This document shows positions 1 through 8,089 of a stretch of 64,000 nt of DNA, one piece after another. This DNA is from Saccharopolyspora dendranthemae. GTDB lineage: Bacteria; Actinomycetota; Actinomycetes; Mycobacteriales; Pseudonocardiaceae. Below the pieces are notes generated by a model. The model searched no databases. It was not told the origin of the DNA and was given only the letters and a program-made list of their open reading frames with translations. The DNA is taken from NCBI RefSeq assembly GCF_007829955.1, contig NZ_VIWX01000007.1, positions 62,001 to 126,000 of the forward strand. The letters run 5' to 3'. Every line of letters starts with the position of its first letter. The stretch's first letter is position 1. The translations under genes were made by a program, and so were the position numbers.

Positions 1-2
1 TG

Positions 3-1127
3 GTCGTGCCGCCGGTGTTCGACCGCTCCTGGTGGCACGCGTACCAGCGGGTGAACCGGCGCTTCGCCGAAGCCGCGGCCGAGGTCAGCGCCGAAGGCGC
101 CACCGTGTGGGTGCAGGACTACCAGCTGCAGCTGGTGCCCGCGATGCTGCGCGAGCTGCGGCCCGACCTGCGCATCGGCTTCTTCCTGCACATCCCGTTC
201 CCGCCGGTCGAGCTGTTCATGCAGCTGCCGTGGCGGACCGAGATCGTGCGCGGCCTGCTCGGCGCCGATCTCGTGGGTTTCCACCGGCCCGGCGGTGCGC
301 AGAACTTCCTCTGGCTCGCCCGCAGGCTCGCCGGTTTCGAACCCAGCCGGGGGCAGGTCGGCGTGCGCAACCGGCCGGGTGTCGTGCAGGTCGGCGACCG
401 GACCGTGCGGGTCGGCGCGTTCCCGATCTCCATCGCCTCCACCGAGCTGGACAAGCTCGCCCGCAGCAAGGACGTCCAGCAGCGGGTCAAGAAGCTGCGC
501 GCCGACCTGGGCAACCCGCGCAGGATCATGCTCGGGGTCGACCGGCTGGACTACACCAAGGGCATCGACGTGCGGCTGCACGCGATGCACGAGCTGCTCG
601 CCGAAGGCCACGTCAAGGCCGAGGACGTGACGATGATCCAGGTCGCCACGCCCAGCAGGGAGCGGGTCGAGCACTACAAGCAGATGCGCGAGGACATCGA
701 GCGGGAGGTGGGCCGGATCAACGGCCTGTTCGGCCGCGTCGGTCACCCTGCCGTGCATTACTTGCACACTTCAGTGGACAAGAAGGACCTCGTGGCCCTC
801 TACGCCGCGGCCGACGTCATGGTGGTGACGCCGGTGCGCGATGGGATGAACTTGGTCTGCAAGGAATACGTCGCCTGCCGCTACGACCTGGGCGGTGCGC
901 TGGTGCTCAGCGAGTTCGCAGGCGCGGCCGCCGAGCTCACGAGTGCGTTCTTGGTGAATCCCCATAACCTGGACGGGGTGAAGGACGCGCTGCTCGCCGC
1001 CCTGGAGATCGACGAGGCGGAGGGTCGCCGTAGGATGCGCGCTCTGCGTAGGCAAGTGCTCACGCACGACGTCGACCGCTGGGCGCGGTCGTTCCTCGAA
1101 GCGTTGGGCACCCCCTCCGCGGAGTAG
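3..1127 (+). CDS. otsA: Trehalose-6-phosphate synthase OtsA, 5' end missing
   Basis: The product joins glucose from UDP-glucose to glucose-6-phosphate, giving trehalose-6-phosphate in the cytoplasm (GT20 family). The frame is open from the first bases, so the N-terminal part of a protein of roughly 470-490 residues lies outside the window; 374 codons remain. The GTG at 6 is internal, because the residues after it (PPVFDRSWWHAYQRVN) are the mid-domain of the family. Visible family motifs are LDYTKGID and the nucleotide-sugar pocket stretch VVTPVRDGMNLVCKEYVA near the C-terminus. The next gene, 130 bp downstream on the same strand, carries the matching phosphatase, so the two complete the OtsA-OtsB route. 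Identification is secure. Confidence 0.95.
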   Translation, partial: VVPPVFDRSWWHAYQRVNRRFAEAAAEVSAEGATVWVQDYQLQLVPAMLRELRPDLRIGFFLHIPFPPVELFMQLPWRTEIVRGLLGADLVGFHRPGGAQNFLWLARRLAGFEPSRGQVGVRNRPGVVQVGDRTVRVGAFPISIASTELDKLARSKDVQQRVKKLRADLGNPRRIMLGVDRLDYTKGIDVRLHAMHELLAEGHVKAEDVTMIQVATPSRERVEHYKQMREDIEREVGRINGLFGRVGHPAVHYLHTSVDKKDLVALYAAADVMVVTPVRDGMNLVCKEYVACRYDLGGALVLSEFAGAAAELTSAFLVNPHNLDGVKDALLAALEIDEAEGRRRMRALRRQVLTHDVDRWARSFLEALGTPSAE

Positions 1128-1257
1128 CTGACGGTAACCGGCCCGGAACACGGATCGCACGACGTCGGCGATACTGAGCAGAACCGGTCGCCAGCAGATG
1201 GTTATCGCCTCAGGCGAACCGGATCGATCCATCCAGACTTGACCTGCCCCAAGGAGT

Positions 1258-3807
1258 ATGGCGTTGACCGCCGAAGCCCTGCCTGCGGAGCTGCGCCGCG
1301 TGATCGTGCAGCTCGCGCGGACGCCTCGACTTCTGGTCGCTTGTGACTACGACGGCACGCTCGCGCCGATCGTGGCCGATCCGAGCCAGGCCAAACCGCT
1401 GCCCGAATCGGTGCACGCGCTGCGGTCGCTCGCCGCGCTGCCCGCCACCACCACGGCGGTGATCTCCGGCCGCGCGCTGCGCGACCTGGCCACCCTGTCC
1501 CGGCTGCCCTCCGAGGTGCACCTCGTCGGCAGCCACGGCTCGGAGTTCGATGTCGGGTTCGTCCACGGCCTCGAACCGGAGGCCACCCAGCTGCGCACCG
1601 AGCTGCAGGTCGCGGTCCAGGACATCGTGCGCAGCCGGACCGGAGTGACGCTGGAGGCCAAACCGGCGAGCGTCGCCGTGCACGTCCGCCGCGCCGAGCA
1701 GGACGTGGCCGACGACGTCATCGACGCCGTGCGCCGCGGCCCCGCCCAATGGGACGGTGTGCAGGTCACCGAGGGCAAGGCCGTCATCGAGCTGGCCGTG
1801 GTGCAGACCGACAAGGGCAACGCGCTGGAAGCGCTGCGCCACCAGGTCGGGGCCACCGCCGCGATCTTCCTCGGCGACGACGTCACCGACGAGAAGGCCT
1901 TCGCCCGGCTCCAAGGACCTGACCTGGGAATCAAGGTCGGCGACGGCGAGTCGCTGGCCGCGCACCGGATCAGCAGCACCACCGACGTCGCCACCGTGCT
2001 GGCCTTCCTCATGGAGGAGCGGCGCACGTGGCTCTACGGCGAGCAGGCACCGCCCATCGAGCGGCTGACCATGCTGTCCAACGAGCGCAACGTCGCGCTG
2101 CTGACCCCGGACGCCCGGGTGACCTGGATGTGCCACCCCGGCCCCGACTCGGCGGCGGTGTTCGCCGACCTGCTCGGCGGGCCCGGCGCCGGCGTCTTCA
2201 GCATCCGCCCGCACGCCGTCGGCAACGGCGGGCAGCGCAGCCCGCTGCCGCTCGGCCAGCGCTACGTGCCCAACACCATGACCGTGGAAACCCGCTGGTC
2301 GCGGCTGCTCGTCACCGATTACCTGGCGCACGGCACCGACAGCCACCGGACCGACCTGGTGCGGGTGATCAGCGGCGCCACCACGGTCTCGGTGGAGTTC
2401 GCGCCGCGGCCGGAGTTCGGTCAGGTGCCGGTGCGCATCAGCCCCGAGGCCGGGGGCCTGCGCGTGCACGGCACCTCGGAACCGATGGTGGTGCACTCGC
2501 CCGGTGTGCAGTGGGAGATCACCTCGGACGGCATGCACCAGTCGGCGAAGGCCGTCATCGAGCTCACCGAAGGTGAACCGGTCGTGCTGGAGATGCGCGG
2601 CGGCACCGAGGACCTCACGCCGACCGACGAGCGGAGCCGGCGGGCGGAGGCCGAGGCCTACTGGTCGGACTGGATGGAGACGCTGTCGCTGCCGGAGGTC
2701 GAGCACGACCTGGTGGCGCGGTCGGCGCTGACGCTGCGCGGCCTGGTGCACTCCGACACCGGCGCGATCATGGCCGCCGCGACCACGTCGCTGCCCGAGG
2801 AGATCGGCGGGGTCCGCAACTGGGACTACCGCTACTGCTGGCTGCGGGACGGCGCGATGACCGCTCAAACCCTGGTCACGTTGGGTTCCAACGCGGAGGC
2901 CGAGGGGTTCCTGGACTGGCTGCACCGGGTGCTGGAGTCCGTTCCCGGACCGGAGCGGTTGCACCCGCTGTACTCGCTGCAGGGCACCGGCCTGGGGCCG
3001 GAGGCCGTCATCGACAGCCTGCCCGGCTACGCCGGCTCGCGGCCGGTGCGCGTCGGCAACCTCGCCGACCAGCAGGTCCAGCTGGACGTGTTCGGTCCGG
3101 TCGTGGAGCTCATCGCGCACTTGGCGCAGGCCACCGGAAAGGTCCGGGACAACGACTGGCAGCTGGTCACGGCCATGGCCGATGCGGTCGGCAAGCGCTG
3201 GTTCGAGCCCGACCACGGCATCTGGGAGGAGCGCGACGCGCCCCGGCACCACGTCTACTCCAAGGTGATGTGCTGGGTGACGCTGGACCGCGCGATCAAG
3301 ATCGCCGAGGCCTACGGCCGCCAGGTCGAGGACGGCTGGGTGTCGCTGCGCGACCAGATCGCCGAGGACGTGGTGAAGAACGGCTGGCACCCCGACGTGC
3401 AGGCGTTCACGACCGCCTACGAGGGTTCCGACCTCGACGCGGCGTCGCTCTACGTGGGGCTGTCCGGGCTGATCGACCCGTCCGACGAGCGGTTCCGCGC
3501 CACGGTCACCGCCATCGAGGCGGAGCTGCGCAGCGGCTCCACGGTCTACCGCTACCGGCGGGACGACGGCCTTCCCGGCGATGAGGGCGGTTTCCACCTC
3601 TGCGCGGCGTGGCTGATCGAGTCCTACCTGCTCACAGGTCGTCGCACCGAGGCGGAGGAGCTGTTCCAGCAGATCGTGGACACCGCGGGCCCGACGGGTC
3701 TGCTGTCCGAGGAGTACGACCCGATCGCCGAGCGCTCCCTGGGCAACCACCCGCAGGCCTACTCCCACCTGGGCCTGATCCGCTGCGCGCAGCTGCTGTC
3801 GGCCTGA
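1258..3807 (+). CDS. Trehalose-6-phosphate phosphatase (OtsB) fused to a GH15 glucoamylase/trehalase-type domain
   Basis: This is a two-domain protein of 849 residues. Residues 1-250 are a HAD-type OtsB domain with the nucleophile motif DYDGTL near residue 30 and GDDVTDEKAF near 205; it should dephosphorylate trehalose-6-phosphate from OtsA. Residues 265-845 are a GH15 domain with RNWDYRYCWLRDGAM near 520 and the acidic motif GIWEER near 655, as in bacterial GH15 enzymes including mycobacterial-type trehalase. AAGGAG at 1251-1256 is one base from the ATG at 1258 but seven from a TTG at 1264, so translation may really start at 1264. A synthetic phosphatase joined to a possible trehalose or alpha-glucan hydrolase is odd. 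The GH15 substrate cannot be read from sequence. Confidence 0.92.
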   Translation: MALTAEALPAELRRVIVQLARTPRLLVACDYDGTLAPIVADPSQAKPLPESVHALRSLAALPATTTAVISGRALRDLATLSRLPSEVHLVGSHGSEFDVGFVHGLEPEATQLRTELQVAVQDIVRSRTGVTLEAKPASVAVHVRRAEQDVADDVIDAVRRGPAQWDGVQVTEGKAVIELAVVQTDKGNALEALRHQVGATAAIFLGDDVTDEKAFARLQGPDLGIKVGDGESLAAHRISSTTDVATVLAFLMEERRTWLYGEQAPPIERLTMLSNERNVALLTPDARVTWMCHPGPDSAAVFADLLGGPGAGVFSIRPHAVGNGGQRSPLPLGQRYVPNTMTVETRWSRLLVTDYLAHGTDSHRTDLVRVISGATTVSVEFAPRPEFGQVPVRISPEAGGLRVHGTSEPMVVHSPGVQWEITSDGMHQSAKAVIELTEGEPVVLEMRGGTEDLTPTDERSRRAEAEAYWSDWMETLSLPEVEHDLVARSALTLRGLVHSDTGAIMAAATTSLPEEIGGVRNWDYRYCWLRDGAMTAQTLVTLGSNAEAEGFLDWLHRVLESVPGPERLHPLYSLQGTGLGPEAVIDSLPGYAGSRPVRVGNLADQQVQLDVFGPVVELIAHLAQATGKVRDNDWQLVTAMADAVGKRWFEPDHGIWEERDAPRHHVYSKVMCWVTLDRAIKIAEAYGRQVEDGWVSLRDQIAEDVVKNGWHPDVQAFTTAYEGSDLDAASLYVGLSGLIDPSDERFRATVTAIEAELRSGSTVYRYRRDDGLPGDEGGFHLCAAWLIESYLLTGRRTEAEELFQQIVDTAGPTGLLSEEYDPIAERSLGNHPQAYSHLGLIRCAQLLSA

Positions 3808-3820
3808 CCGCCACCGAACG

Positions 3821-3852
3821 ACGGGCCGCTCACCTGCGGGTGGGCGGCCCGT
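3821..3852 (+). terminator. Hairpin terminator after the OtsB-GH15 gene
   Basis: ACGGGCCGCTCACC (3821-3834) pairs with GGTGGGCGGCCCGT (3839-3852) around a TGCG loop with one wobble. It starts 13 bp past the stop codon. There is no strong T-run after it, which is usual for high-GC actinobacterial terminators. Confidence 0.7.
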
Positions 3853-3950
3853 TCGTCTCGCGTGCTTGGTCACGTTTTCGAGTTTTGCGCTCGTCGCGGA
3901 TGGACGGCGTATAGCCTCACCGCGGAATCGTGCGGAAGGGGCGTACCGGA

Positions 3951-4562
3951 ATGGTCGTGCTGCTGGTCGTCTTGGTGGTGCTGCTGGTCGTGGTCGCGGC
4001 GGTCGCCGTGGTGCTGGGGGTGCGAGCGCGGAACGCGGCCCGGCAGGGGGAGTCCGGGGCGGGAGCGCCGCAGGATCCCTTCGGGACCGGTGACCAGGAT
4101 TCGCTTCGGGGTGATCCTCGTGCGCTGAAAGCCGGGGACATCGTGGAGATCCGCTCGACGACCTACACGGTGCGCGGCAGCCTGCGCCTCGACGAGGGCG
4201 GGTGGAGCTGGTCGGAGCACCTGCTCGACGACTCCCAGGGCACCCAGGTGTGGCTCGCGGTCGAAGAGGACCCCGACCTGATCCTGACGATGTGGACGCC
4301 GGTCACCGGGGCGGGAGCCCCGGGGGAGAAGGCGGTCGAGTTCGACGGCCGCACCTACCGCTCCGGCGAGTCGGGTTCCGCGAACTTCCGCAGCGAGGCC
4401 ACGACGGGCCTCGACGACGCGGGGACCGTGCGCTACCACGACTACGAGTCCTCCGACGGTGCGCTGCTGGGCTTCGAGTCCTACGGCGAAGCCGCGTGGG
4501 AGGCCACCGCGGGCGAGAAGCTCGGCCGCTACGACGTGCTCATCTACCCGACGGCGGACTGA
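3951..4562 (+). CDS. DUF4178-domain membrane-anchored protein
   Basis: About 203 residues. The first 25 form one hydrophobic segment (VVLLVVLVVLLVVVAAVAVVL); a charged linker and a soluble DUF4178-type domain follow (LKAGDIVEIRSTTYTVRGSL, then GGWSWSEHLLDD and a VWLAVEEDPDL strand). I prefer the ATG at 3951, ten bases after AAGGGG (3935-3940), to the in-frame GTG at 3930, which has no ribosome binding site. It is the first of five tightly packed genes ending in a DUF350 protein and a spermidine synthase-like enzyme. DUF4178 genes recur beside DUF350 and SpeE-like genes in many bacteria, but no biochemical function is established. The soluble part should face outward if the N-terminus is an uncleaved anchor. 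Confidence 0.85.
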   Translation: MVVLLVVLVVLLVVVAAVAVVLGVRARNAARQGESGAGAPQDPFGTGDQDSLRGDPRALKAGDIVEIRSTTYTVRGSLRLDEGGWSWSEHLLDDSQGTQVWLAVEEDPDLILTMWTPVTGAGAPGEKAVEFDGRTYRSGESGSANFRSEATTGLDDAGTVRYHDYESSDGALLGFESYGEAAWEATAGEKLGRYDVLIYPTAD

Positions 4563-4566
4563 ACTC

Positions 4567-5004
4567 ATGAAACCCAGGTACTGGTTCGTCATCGCGGCGC
4601 TGGCCGCCGTTCTCGCCCTCATCGTCGGTCTCGTGATGATCTTCTCCACCGGCTCGGGCCCGCGTGGGTACGTCGCACACCACTACACGCGGGCGGCGCA
4701 GCTCGACATCGCCGGCGACGACGACAACGAGGCCTACACGAGCCCGAAGCCGCCGAGCGTCGTGGCCACCGAGATCACCAGGAAGTGGCGCCCGCAGTCG
4801 CAGTCCGCCGACTCCTCGGGCGTCTACTTGCGCTACTCCGGTGACGCCGTGATCATCCAGCCCCACCAGCGCGGATCGGTGATCCACCTGATGGACGCCG
4901 ACCGTGCTTACCGGCGCTACCACAGCCACGTCGGGCACGTGTGGGGTTGGACGTCCACGCACGGCGAGAGCTTCCGGGGCCGCGGTCCGGGGGCCGGGAA
5001 ATGA
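4567..5004 (+). CDS. DUF4247-domain protein
   Basis: A 145-residue protein with an N-terminal membrane segment (residues 5-25, WFVIAALAAVLALIVGLVMI) and an extracytoplasmic domain of the DUF4247 type (RGYVAHHY near 33, VVATEITRKW, VYLRYSGDAVII, YRRYHSHVGHVWGW near the end). The ATG at 4567 begins four bases after the DUF4178 stop codon and precedes the hydrophobic segment; longer in-frame extensions run back into the upstream gene and are not credible. Its stop codon overlaps the next start in an ATGA, indicating translational coupling. The function is unknown; conserved association with DUF4178/DUF350/SpeE clusters is the only clue. Confidence 0.85.
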   Translation: MKPRYWFVIAALAAVLALIVGLVMIFSTGSGPRGYVAHHYTRAAQLDIAGDDDNEAYTSPKPPSVVATEITRKWRPQSQSADSSGVYLRYSGDAVIIQPHQRGSVIHLMDADRAYRRYHSHVGHVWGWTSTHGESFRGRGPGAGK

Positions 5005-5975
5005 AGAAGTGGGTTCTCATCGGACTCGCGGTCCTGACGCTCGTCTGCGTCTTGCTGGTCACGACGCTGTTCGGCGGGTCCACGCAGACCACCTTCACCT
5101 CCGACGAGACGACCTACTACAGCCAGAACTCCCGTTACACCGGCCTGGAGTCCGAGAGCTTCAGCCAGGACGAAGCGCAGCAGCTCAGCCGGCAGATGGC
5201 GGACCTGGAGAAGCTGCACGGCGTCTGCTTCGGCTGGAAGCTCACCGACGGCGCGACCAGGCGCTCCGCCCAGGGGTCCAGCCGGGGCCCGGACGTTCCC
5301 GCGGAATCCTGCCCGCGCTGGGTCGAGACGCAGGTCTTCGTGGCCAACGCGGCCGACGACGACGATCTCGACGCAGCCGACATCGAGGTGCGGGCGTCCC
5401 CGGGGCTCGGCGCGCTGCCGGACGCGGACGACTATGTGGGGCTCGGCATCTCGGCCGATGCGCTGGTCGGCGCCACGGTGGCGTTCACCGGTCAGGCCGC
5501 TCGCGCGACTCCGCTGCTGCTGGTGGAGAGCGGAGCGCTGCCGCCTCCGCGAGTCCCGGATTCGACCGGGACGCCGTCGGCACCGCTCCCGGAGGCCGAC
5601 GGCTCCGGTTCGAGCTGGCCGGCGTGGGCGTGGCTCATCGGGCTCGGGACGGTGGCACTGCTGGCCGTGCTGCTGGGGCTCCGGGCTTCGGCCAAGCAGA
5701 AGAAGCAAGCACCGCCGCCTGTCCCCGGACCGCCCCAGGGGCCACCACCACAGGGACCGCCGCCACAGCACGGCCCGCCACAAGGCTTTCCGCCGCAGGG
5801 CCACCCGCCGCAGGGACCGCCGCCGGGTTATCCGCCGCAGGGGCCACCGCAGGGCTATCCGCCGCAGGGGGCACCGCCGGGTTACCCGCAGCCAGGACCG
5901 CCGCCCGGGTACGGGCCGCCAGGGCCGTACCGGCCACAACCTCCGGGGCCGCCGCCGGCGGGACCCCGGCGCTGA
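5001..5975 (+). CDS. Two-TM protein with Pro/Gly/Gln-rich C-terminal tail
   Basis: 324 residues. The ATG at 5001 overlaps the DUF4247 stop as ATGA. A membrane segment (WVLIGLAVLTLVCVLLVTTLF) is followed by an external domain of about 185 residues that I do not recognise, a second membrane segment near residues 210-230 (WAWLIGLGTVALLAVLLGL), a short basic stretch (KQKKQ) and about 90 residues of PPQG/PPPG repeats presumably in the cytoplasm. The repeats resemble low-complexity tails of actinobacterial membrane proteins and may interact with partners. Position in the coupled cluster links it to DUF4247 and DUF350; no function can be assigned. Confidence 0.8.
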   Translation: MKKWVLIGLAVLTLVCVLLVTTLFGGSTQTTFTSDETTYYSQNSRYTGLESESFSQDEAQQLSRQMADLEKLHGVCFGWKLTDGATRRSAQGSSRGPDVPAESCPRWVETQVFVANAADDDDLDAADIEVRASPGLGALPDADDYVGLGISADALVGATVAFTGQAARATPLLLVESGALPPPRVPDSTGTPSAPLPEADGSGSSWPAWAWLIGLGTVALLAVLLGLRASAKQKKQAPPPVPGPPQGPPPQGPPPQHGPPQGFPPQGHPPQGPPPGYPPQGPPQGYPPQGAPPGYPQPGPPPGYGPPGPYRPQPPGPPPAGPRR

Positions 5976-6005
5976 CGCACCACGACACGGGAAGGGCACA
6001 TCACC

Positions 6006-6431
6006 TTGCTCAACGAACTGCTCGCCGGCCTGTTCGCCGCGGTCGCCTACGGGGTGATCGGCGTGGCGATGATGGCGCTCGGCTACCTCCTCGTCGACCT
6101 CGCCACGCCCGGCAAGCTGCGCGACCTGATCTGGGTCAACCGCAACCCGAACGCCGCGCTGCTGCTGGTGTCCGGGCTCGCCGGTGTCGGCATCATCCTC
6201 ACCACCGCGATCGTGGCCAGCGCCGACGACCTGCTGCTCGGGCTGATCGGCACCGTCGCCTACGGACTGCTCGGCCTGGTGCTGATGAGCCTGTCGTTCC
6301 TGCTCATCGATGCCATCACGCCGGGCAAGCTCGGTGACGAGCTGTCCTCGCCCACCATGCACCCGGCGACCTGGGTGTCGGCGACCGCGCACGTGGTGCT
6401 CGCGGTGCTGATGGCCGCCGCGATCTATTGA
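6006..6431 (+). CDS. DUF350 (YjfL-type) integral membrane protein
   Basis: 141 residues with four predicted membrane helices arranged as a duplication of two similar halves (each ends in a helix like LLVDLATPGKL / LLIDAITPGKL), the hallmark of DUF350. Start is the TTG at 6006, nine bases after GAAGGG (5991-5996). The stop codon overlaps the TTG start of the spermidine synthase-like gene (TTGA), so the two are translationally coupled. DUF350 proteins are found beside SpeE-like, PspA-like and glutathionylspermidine synthase-like genes and have been linked by genome context to envelope stress; the molecular role is unknown. Confidence 0.87.
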   Translation: MLNELLAGLFAAVAYGVIGVAMMALGYLLVDLATPGKLRDLIWVNRNPNAALLLVSGLAGVGIILTTAIVASADDLLLGLIGTVAYGLLGLVLMSLSFLLIDAITPGKLGDELSSPTMHPATWVSATAHVVLAVLMAAAIY

Positions 6432-8014
6432 CGGCCACCGAAGCCCCCGCGACCGCGGAGGAGACCGCGTCACCGCGAGGGCGCACCGCGCGGTTCGCGG
6501 TGCTGGTGGCCGTCTTCGTCTGCGCGGCGTGCGGTCTGGTCTACGAGCTGGCCCTGGTCGCGCTCGGCAGCTACCTGATCGGCGACACCATCGGGCAGGC
6601 CTCGATCGTCCTGTCGCTGATGGTGTTCGCGATGGGCGTCGGCGCGCTGGCCGCGAAACCGCTGCAACCGTGGGCTGCGGCCGCGTTCGCCGGCATCGAG
6701 CTGCTGCTGGCGCTGCTCGGCGGCCTCAGCGTCCTCGTGCTCTACGCGGCGTTCGCGTGGCTGAGCCTGTACCTGCCCGCGCTGATCGCGACCGCGCTGG
6801 TGCTGGGTCTGCTGATCGGCGCCGAGATCCCGCTGCTGATGGTCCTGCTGCAGCGGATCCGGCAGCAGGACGCCGGGTCCGCGGTGGCCGACCTGTTCGC
6901 CGCCGACTACGTCGGTGGGCTCGTCGGTGGCCTGGCCTTCCCGTTCCTGCTGCTGCCGCTGTTCGGTCAGGTCCAGGGCGCCCTGCTGGTGGGGATGCTC
7001 AACGCCGCCGCCGGGCTGGGCCTGGTGCTCACGGTGTTCCGGCGCGAGCTGAGCAAGCGCGCCCGGCTGCTGCTGATCGGAGCGTCAGCGCTGGTCGGCG
7101 TTCTGCTGGTGGGGGCGTACGCGTTCGCCGACGACTTCGAGGTCACCGCGCGGCAGGCGCTCTACGCCGACCCCGTGGTGCACGCCGAGCGGTCGCCGTA
7201 CCAGGACGTGGTGCTCACCGAGTCGGCGTCGCTGAGCGGGACGCCGGACACGCGCATGTACCTCAACGGCGACCTGCAGTTCAGCTCGATCGACGAGTAC
7301 CGCTACCACGAGGCGATGGTCCACCCGGCGATGAGCGGTCCGCGCGAGCGGGTTCTGGTGCTCGGCGGCGGAGACGGCTTGGGGCTGCGGGAGATCCTGC
7401 GCTACCCCGACGTCCGGGACGTCACGCTGGTCGACCTCGACCCGGCGGTGCTGCAGCTGGCCCGCACGGATCCGCGGGTGACCTCGTTGAACCACGACGC
7501 CTTCGAGGACCCGCGGGTGCGGGCGGTCCCCGGCGACGCCTTCACCTGGTTGCGGGAGAACCGCGAGCGCTTCGACGTGGTGATCGTCGACATGCCCGAC
7601 GCTGACTCCACGGCGACGGCCAAGCTGTACTCGGCGGAGTTCTACGGCCTGGTCGAGCAGGCCATGTCCGACGGTGCTCGCGCGGTCGTGCAGTCGGGTT
7701 CGCCGTACTTCGCGCCGAAGGCCTACTGGTGCGTCGAGGCCACGCTGCGCTCGGTGGGCCTGCGCACCACGCCCTACGAGGTGTCGGTCCCGGCCTTCGG
7801 CGAATGGGGTTTCCACCTGGTCACCGGTGGCGCGGAACCGCCGGAACCGCGCCTGCCGCAGGACGTCCCACCGCTGCGCTCGCTGAACGCCGAGACCCTC
7901 CAGGCCGCGCGCGTCTTCCCGCCCGACCGGGATCGGTTACCGGGCCTGACGCCGTCGACGCTGATGCACCCGACGATCCTCGACTACGCGCAGGGCGAGT
8001 GGTCCAACTACTGA
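6428..8014 (+). CDS. Membrane-anchored polyamine aminopropyltransferase (spermidine synthase-like)
   Basis: 528 residues. Residues 20-240 are a hydrophobic domain with about seven membrane helices. Residues 245-510 form a Rossmann methyltransferase-fold aminopropyltransferase domain with the nucleotide site VLVLGGGDGLGLREIL, the acidic strand VTLVDLDPAV and VIVDMPDADS. The family transfers an aminopropyl group from decarboxylated S-adenosylmethionine to a diamine, or methylates; soluble SpeE lacks the membrane half. The TTG at 6428 overlaps the DUF350 stop. Last gene of the cluster, followed by a clear hairpin terminator. No decarboxylase for the cosubstrate is present in this window, so the true substrate is open. 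Confidence 0.87.
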   Translation: MTATEAPATAEETASPRGRTARFAVLVAVFVCAACGLVYELALVALGSYLIGDTIGQASIVLSLMVFAMGVGALAAKPLQPWAAAAFAGIELLLALLGGLSVLVLYAAFAWLSLYLPALIATALVLGLLIGAEIPLLMVLLQRIRQQDAGSAVADLFAADYVGGLVGGLAFPFLLLPLFGQVQGALLVGMLNAAAGLGLVLTVFRRELSKRARLLLIGASALVGVLLVGAYAFADDFEVTARQALYADPVVHAERSPYQDVVLTESASLSGTPDTRMYLNGDLQFSSIDEYRYHEAMVHPAMSGPRERVLVLGGGDGLGLREILRYPDVRDVTLVDLDPAVLQLARTDPRVTSLNHDAFEDPRVRAVPGDAFTWLRENRERFDVVIVDMPDADSTATAKLYSAEFYGLVEQAMSDGARAVVQSGSPYFAPKAYWCVEATLRSVGLRTTPYEVSVPAFGEWGFHLVTGGAEPPEPRLPQDVPPLRSLNAETLQAARVFPPDRDRLPGLTPSTLMHPTILDYAQGEWSNY

Positions 8015-8036
8015 GCGTCTCGGGCCCGAATGTGAA

Positions 8037-8066
8037 AATTGCCGTTCACCGGGGTGAACGGCAATT
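8037..8066. terminator. Bidirectional hairpin terminator
   Basis: AATTGCCGTTCACC (8037-8050) and GGTGAACGGCAATT (8053-8066) form a perfect 14-bp stem. The AATT ends give T-rich flanks on both strands, and it lies between the convergent aminopropyltransferase and LacI-type genes. Confidence 0.85.
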
Positions 8067-8089
8067 CTCCTGCGGTTTCGTGACTGCGG

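Noticed and set aside
6..1127. GTG 6 as the true start of otsA
   Set aside because: The N-terminal Rossmann part of the family is missing and the frame is open to the window edge.
1210..3873. An 887-codon open frame on the minus strand
   Set aside because: It is the antisense shadow of the OtsB-GH15 gene: low-complexity Arg/Gly/Val-rich translation, no ribosome site and no family resemblance.
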